A DNA stretch of 23,213 nt. It comes from Hypsibius dujardini. Taxonomy: Eukaryota > Tardigrada > Eutardigrada > Parachela > Hypsibiidae. The position numbers and the translations under genes are program-made. How positions within the stretch are numbered: the first letter of the stretch is position 1; the number at the start of each line of letters is the position of its first letter. The notes below the pieces were generated by a model, which was not told where the DNA came from, ran no database searches, and saw only the letters and a program-made list of their open reading frames with translations. Of the stretch, positions 18,263-23,213 are shown piece after piece. The stretch is taken from assembly GCA_001579985.1 (NCBI GenBank), contig LRSR01012689.1, positions 1-23,213 on the forward strand. The letters run 5' to 3'.

Positions 18263-20331
18263 TGACAGCCACAGTTTGCCGTGGCCGGTACGTAGAGTCC
18301 CCGCGAGATGTGATGGTCGATACAACCGCTCCTCGGCGTTTCGAAGGAACTCGGTTCCATCGAGCACGAACGAATTGTACTGCCTGCGGGAACAGGAAAA
18401 ATACAGATAAAACTCTGCTTATCTAAACAGATAAGTACTTCAACGAGTATAACATGTACACATGTATAGGTATGAGGAACCTGACTAGTGGAACTCGGCC
18501 TATATATGTAAGGAGCTTTAAGACGGTTCTTTCTTATTTAATAATTAATTTAGAACCAAGTGGTGTCAGCTAAGCATTTGTAGAAACCAGGGGGCGGAGT
18601 TATGCGTTTTTTTTCGATGAAACGTGGAATTCCGGGCGTAGCTGTCCATTATGGGTTCATAGCCTCGCCCCCTAATCTCCGAAAAATATTTAACTGATGC
18701 CTTGCGATTTAAAATTTAATTTTGAATGCAATGTTGTATAGAAAACTATATAATAAATATGCTGCATAATTTAGCATCAATATTGTTATTCTTATTATTC
18801 TTATTATTCTTCTTCTTCTTATTATTATTATTATTATTATTATACGGGCATTGCAAAAGTCCAGAAATAGGATGGAAGACTAAGTTTCCAGATAGATCAA
18901 CAGACAGCGTGACTTCAATTCGATTAGACCGACCTTTTTTATTGACATGTTTAAAGCAAAATCCGCTGGAGCAAGTGATGTTCACAGTCTGCGGTCCTAC
19001 GTGGAAGGGGTCACTGCATCCGTCATCGGTCTTGTCGCAGTAAAAGCAGGTTATTGACGAAGCTGCCGGTACCAAGACAAACGAATTTATTATCCATGAC
19101 AACTTCATATTAAAGACATCATAAATTGCAGAACCCCTTAAGAACTTACGGCTGTTCGTGGCAACGGACCACACCTCATTCTGATTGCAGAGATCTGTGT
19201 TGCAGTAACAAATTTCCTTCGTGTAGTCCCGGAAGCTGTACTTGACGCAGCCGTTAACGAAGGGCGTGTAATGAAACGGCGAGCGGAAACAGTGACGCTC
19301 AATAGTGCTTCCTGGAAGCGATACACACTGTGGATTATTCAGCAAAATTTAACATATTAATAATTCTCGGCCTACGATGAAAGGGTGCGGTGAGAGTACG
19401 TACTTGAGCCATTGTTGAACTGGTGTCTGACGCTGGCACACGTCTGGTCCGGCTCACAGCCGGAAAATATGTGCTCCTTGTAGAGAGGATCCAGACAGAT
19501 TGTACCGTCGGCCAGCGAAACGTTTGAACAATCATGGCACTTAAAAGCTTCACCTAAAACAATTGAGAATGTGCTGCACTTACTCCGGATCGTCATGGTG
19601 GGATTTGATTTTCAAGACCGATAAGCTGAACTAGTTTTTGCAAATCCGGATTGTATAAAAATGGACAAGTCTACTGTAGCAACGTATAAAATACTAAACA
19701 TTTCAGAAACAATAATTCGTGTCTGTAAATTGGGCGGATGAATTTCCGAAAGTGCTGAAGTACATCCTGTAAAACCGGAATTTTTAAAAATATTATGAAT
19801 GACACCATCTCTATCTACTAAAAATTTAATTTGAAATAAAACAGCCTAGCCATATAGCGGTTATATTTTAGATGAGTTAGCGTGTGAAGCCACAGTATAT
19901 TATCGAATCACCAAACCGAAAATGCGCACACGCATCGTTAACGATAATCTTTTAGCTCATCTCCTCACTTTCAAAACATATTTGGCTAATGCCAGTAAAT
20001 CAAATTAAACATTGCATGAGATCGTGCAATGAAAGTTTGCTTTGATCAAGGAATTTTTAATGGGAAATGGGAACCGTTTTTGAGGATCTTAACAATCATT
20101 ATTTTAAGTTTAAAGTATTCCCTTATTTTCGGCATGCGAACCTGTACGTTACGAAATTCCATGTTAGTGAAATTCCGGTCCATCAAAACCTACTCATGGG
20201 GCCTCCTACTCGGGTTCCTTCCCTTGTGACAAATTCAAAGAAGTGAACAAAGCAATGGAGTACTCAGTACCTGCACCGATCAAACTCATCCCGACGGCAG
20301 AAAGCATGAAAATCAGTCCACATATTGCCAT
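18157..20331 (-). CDS. Ly6/uPAR-family protein with two ten-cysteine domains and a GPI-type tail, five exons, 242 residues
   Basis: Exons are 20331-20271, 19553-19404, 19311-19150, 19062-18934 and 18383-18157. All four introns are phase 1 and the total is 243 codons including stop. Exon 1 encodes a signal peptide (MAICGLIFMLSAVGMSLIGA). Domain 1 (26-113) has cysteines in CHDC, IC, GC, TC, HC, GC and a closing ICYCNTDLCN. Domain 2 (130-213) repeats the pattern from TCFYC to CGCQTDFCN. Each domain is split by an intron just before Ser-Thr-Ile. A hydrophobic stretch at 223-236 near the C-terminus suggests GPI anchoring at the outer cell surface. Three-finger proteins of this kind often modulate receptors or channels or organise junctions; the arrangement does not say which. 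Alternative: the 19062 exon may instead begin at an ATG at 19108 (MKLSWIINSFVLV, a possible signal peptide), making two separate genes. The one-gene model is preferred because the GTAAGT donor at 19149, the 87-bp intron and its CAG acceptor keep phase, and domain 1 otherwise lacks an end exon. Confidence 0.75.
18541..18724. repeat. Foldback element, family B, in Ly6 intron 4
   Basis: The left half (TTAATTTAGAACC...CAGGGGGCGGAGTTATG) pairs with the right half (CATAGCCTCGCCCCCTAAT...AAAATTTAATTT). The arms are about 65-70 bp around a 45-bp centre containing GAAACGTGGAATTCC. The centre matches the partial copy at 16185-16260, and the arms resemble the inner arms of the large foldback at 21590-22222. 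Confidence 0.72.
18783..18842 (+). repeat. TTA/TTC trinucleotide microsatellite in Ly6 intron 4
   Basis: Mixed TTATTC, TTC and TTA units run for about 60 bases. Read on the minus strand it yields a poly-Asn run that extends the exon 4 open frame. It lies beyond the chosen donor at 18933 and is not coding. Confidence 0.9.
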
Positions 20332-21589
20332 ACCCTCTCCAAATTCCCTGGTCACAGGACAGTCGCAAAGCTACGTGTGCACTATATTTTATGCAAAAAT
20401 ATGTAGAGACTACCGCAAAAGCTGAAGCTTCCAATAAGAAAATAGACTGAGCCGACCCCCAAGGGTTCCAATATACTGCTCTCAACGCTTTCCAGAGGCT
20501 TCCGCAAACGCAGTCAACCTCCGACTATAAAAAATGTATTTTCGGCTTACTTCGCAATGGCACTCACCAGCGGAATACATATACATATACATAATTAGGA
20601 TGAGAGACACATTTATGATTATTGATTGAGACTGTCAGAGAGTCAAGCACACTAAAATTCCAACCGGCGAGGCAAGGGAACTCTCCGCGACGATGGGAGA
20701 CCCCGCGTCGGCCGGATTGAAAGTGGCGTCTCGCCACGACATCTTCCAAGTTTATTTTTATTTACTAGTAAGTACCGCTGTGTCGAATGCTTCACAATCT
20801 CGACTCATAGCTGCTAGCCAGACATTTTCTGCAATGATGGCGCTGTTTATCGCAATGTGCATGAGTATAGCCGAAATGTATTTTAGGAATATTATTTTTA
20901 ATTTTATTATTATTATTTTATTATTTCAATATTCCTAATTCCTAATTTTTAATTTTAATTCGAGCAATATATAGTATTCATAGTAATGCGGCACATTCTC
21001 GAAAATATAAAGAGATATACCATTGAAAGTCGATATTGTTAATTGCCGGAAAGGCACACCTGCAATACCACACAGTGCGTGCACCTTAAATTGCATTTGC
21101 ACAGTATTTCATCGATGGAACGCTGGATAATGTGATAAGTGACTGTGGTTTTAACCGACAAGAGAATGATAATTCAATTTACACTCACGCTTGGTGATTT
21201 TTTTGTTCGCCTGCCCCAGCTCACAGGGCTTTGGAATGCTCTTACTATAAAAACCTGGGAATAAAAATACTGGTGCGCTTACCTCAGTCGCTCTGTTGTG
21301 GCTCGTCCCAATCAGGGAGCAGGAGCTGGTGACCTGATTATGGAGTTGGCGTTATCGGAAATCGGGAAATACAATGATTTCCCTGCAGAGTGCTTTCCAC
21401 GCTGCACGCTGTCCTCCAAGTAATAGATTGTTATGCATTGATGTAAACCGTTGGGTGTTGGGGCTGTTAACCGTCCTTCGAACAAATCGACTGAACACGC
21501 ACAGTAAAAGTCGAGCAACCGTTCAGCCGTTCTGACAGTGAATTTGTATCGTAAGATTGGCATCTTGCTGACTTGATACGATTTTCAGA
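20332..21589. other. Upstream flank of the Ly6 gene, one weak plus-strand exon candidate
   Basis: The first few hundred bases should hold the Ly6 promoter. A GC-rich island at 20660-20750 contains ATG GGA at 20693 and 25 open codons (MGDPASAGLKVASRHDIFQ...) ending exactly at a GTAAGT donor (20768). This could be a first exon, but no partner exon was identified. A minus-strand open frame at 21563-21312 (83 codons) has no recognisable domain. Confidence 0.3.
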
Positions 21590-22222
21590 GAGGGAACTCA
21601 GAATGTCTCCGTTTTATATTTTATTAATTGAGCTTTAATTATGATGATTTTCAAAATTAATATCATCGGTCAGGTTATGAAAGATTTTTGTGGCAAAATT
21701 TCCTAGTTGGGAAAACACTGGAAGAGTCCATTTTCCCCGATTTTGACAATACAAGCGTCAGTTTTAGTAAATGGTTATATTTAAAGAATCTTGTTGCTGA
21801 CCTTTTTAAAGTACAATTCAAAATCGATTGGCATCAGCAGAATCTTGTTTGGACGTCAGGGGACGGAGCTACAAGTCATTGTCGAGCCCTACCAGAAACT
21901 CACAAGTAATATTCCAGAAATGACGCATAGCTCCGCCTCCTGGCATCAAAAAAGATTCTGTTAATGCCAAACGATTTGAAATTAATTTTTAAAAGGGAAA
22001 GTATTAGATTTGTTTAATTTAAAATATTTTGCAAAAATGAAGTCAATGATTTACGGTCAAAGTTAGGAAAAATGGAATTTTCCAGGGCTTTCCTCGCTTT
22101 GAAATCCTGCCGAATTTTTTTTTCATATCCTGACCGATTAAAATTAATTTGGAAAATCATAATAATTACGGCTTTATTAAAATAATAAAACGGAGGCCTT
22201 CAGGGTTTCCCCTCTGAAACTC
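21590..22222. repeat. Large foldback element (about 630 bp), family B-related
   Basis: The left arm (about 21590-21880) and right arm (about 21922-22222) are diverged inverted copies with a short centre. Paired blocks from the outside inwards are CTCCGTTTTAT, TAATTAT-ATGATTTTC, ATCGGTCAGG-TATGAAA, CAAATCG/AAATCG-TTGGCAT, CAGAATCTT, then GGA-GGAGCTA and GTCATT. The inner GGCGGAGCTATGCG motif is shared with the elements at 18541-18724 and 16185-16260. No transposase frame is present, which implies mobilisation in trans. Confidence 0.82.
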
Positions 22223-23213
22223 GATCCAAGTGAGCTCGATTCTGCTGTGGTACACTGTGTCTTGGAACGCTTTCTTCGATAAGACCGAATGACGGTTCAT
22301 TCAGTGGCTTTTCAAAAAGGAACAGAGAAAAATTCGTTCACCCGTTCTGACTGCGAAGAATCTTGCCGTTGTGTTGGCTGCATTCGACTCCGTTCGCTTT
22401 GGAAAAAACCTCTCATGGAACCGTACCTTCATCGAGTATTATGGAACAAACGGTATGAAGACGAAGATCTGACGAACAGGACAAGTCAACGGAAAGCTCC
22501 AACTCCACTCTCTCTACAAGCAATCGTTCGCTATCTACGATTCTACAGTATTCGCTTTTTGCAGAAAAAATATTCCCAGACTTAACCGTTTGGGTTTTTT
22601 TTTGGCAAAAAAAAGTTGTACTAGTATTTTACATTTTGCAAAAACTGTTTCAAATAGTTCTACAATTTTCTAGCTGAAGAGAAAATAAAAAACATTTGCT
22701 TAGATTTTATTTACGCTACCGAACAAACAGCGAAAGAACGGCAGCCGGGCGTTTGAATTGTGTTTCGTTGTGTTCTGTTTAGTTTTCGCCTCGGGACGCG
22801 ATGATTGCGAGACTCACCTCGAGGCGGTCCAGTCAGAACGCGGTCTGACAGACATGTTCATACCATCCATGAGTACACACAGACATAGCTAGAAAGATGT
22901 GTGGTGAAACGAAGAAGAAGAGCTTCAACCTGTTCGGCACCTCCGGGCGGTAATAGTAGACGCTTGAAGCACCCAAAAAAATTAGAAAGAAAAAAGACAC
23001 ACGCTGAACAGTACATGGGGCCGTGTGAAGGTAGACTGTTACAGCACATGCGGCGTAAAACGGGAGCTTTTATTTTTCCTACATCAAAAAATGTGGCATT
23101 CATTATATATTATGATTTTTACTAGAATTCCAGATCTATTGACAGCTTTCTAACTAGTTGTCTGAAATTATTATTATGGCCGCAACGAGACAAGCCTCGC
23201 GCTTGCAGACCTA
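22223..23213. other. Right-end intergenic stretch, weak candidates only
   Basis: A plus-strand frame at 22353-22472 reads AVVLAAFDSV and might be a decayed reverse-transcriptase fragment. A minus-strand ATG at 22855 gives 12 codons running into a strong GTGAGT donor at 22817, a possible first exon without a visible partner. An ATG at 23176 stays open for 12 codons to the window end and might start a further plus-strand gene. None is secure. The open frame at 22289-22585 has no recognised family. Confidence 0.3.

Noticed and set aside
18746-18933. Poly-Asn/Lys extension of the Ly6 exon 4 frame
   Set aside because: This is a TTA/TTC microsatellite and foldback sequence past a phase-consistent donor. 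Splicing to 18383 restores the expected cysteine pattern.
22901-23125. Basic 74-codon open frame at the right end
   Set aside because: It is Lys/Arg-rich and low-complexity, with no domain, acceptor or partner exon. It is not distinguishable from chance.

Overview
The window is animal nuclear DNA. It holds multi-exon genes with GT-AG introns, short introns of about 60-100 bp mixed with AT-rich introns of 0.3-1.1 kb, secretory signal exons, a seven-helix receptor and Ly6-type domains. No bacterial operon structure, tRNA, rRNA or CRISPR array was seen. The proteins suggest a non-vertebrate metazoan. A small ecdysozoan such as a tardigrade is possible, but that is a guess from the protein mix. 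Exon models were built by hand from reading frame, splice consensus, intron phase and family motifs.

Layout. (1) 144-1584, minus: the N-terminal two thirds of a Hep59/TLS1/C9orf78-type spliceosome-associated protein, seven exons, running off the left edge; a 111-bp hairpin lies in its last visible intron. (2) 2574-3979: two diverged copies of one foldback (inverted-repeat) element, followed at 4073-4201 by an in-frame 43-codon relic of a receptor gene. (3) 5979-8189, plus: a two-exon rhodopsin-like GPCR whose C-terminal end is the paralogue of that relic. (4) 8190-11255: intergenic, with a short tandem repeat. (5) 11256-15441, plus: a 13-exon concentrative nucleoside transporter (SLC28/CNT) of 608 residues. 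A phase-matched alternative last exon appears to lie at 15589-15815, and each ending has its own poly(A) signal. (6) 16811-17738, plus: a two-exon secreted protein of the DOPA 4,5-dioxygenase family. (7) 18157-20331, minus: a five-exon gene read as signal peptide, two ten-cysteine Ly6/uPAR domains and a GPI-type hydrophobic tail; its terminal exon and 3' flank are partly duplicated in tandem at 17822-18262. (8) 20332-23213: intergenic, with a large foldback at 21590-22222 and weak exon candidates only.

The genes do not look like a pathway. The transporter, receptor, Ly6 protein and dioxygenase all act at or outside the cell surface, while the Hep59 protein is nuclear. At least three foldback families have colonised intergenic DNA and introns. 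They seem to have shaped the local decay, including the truncation of the receptor paralogue.
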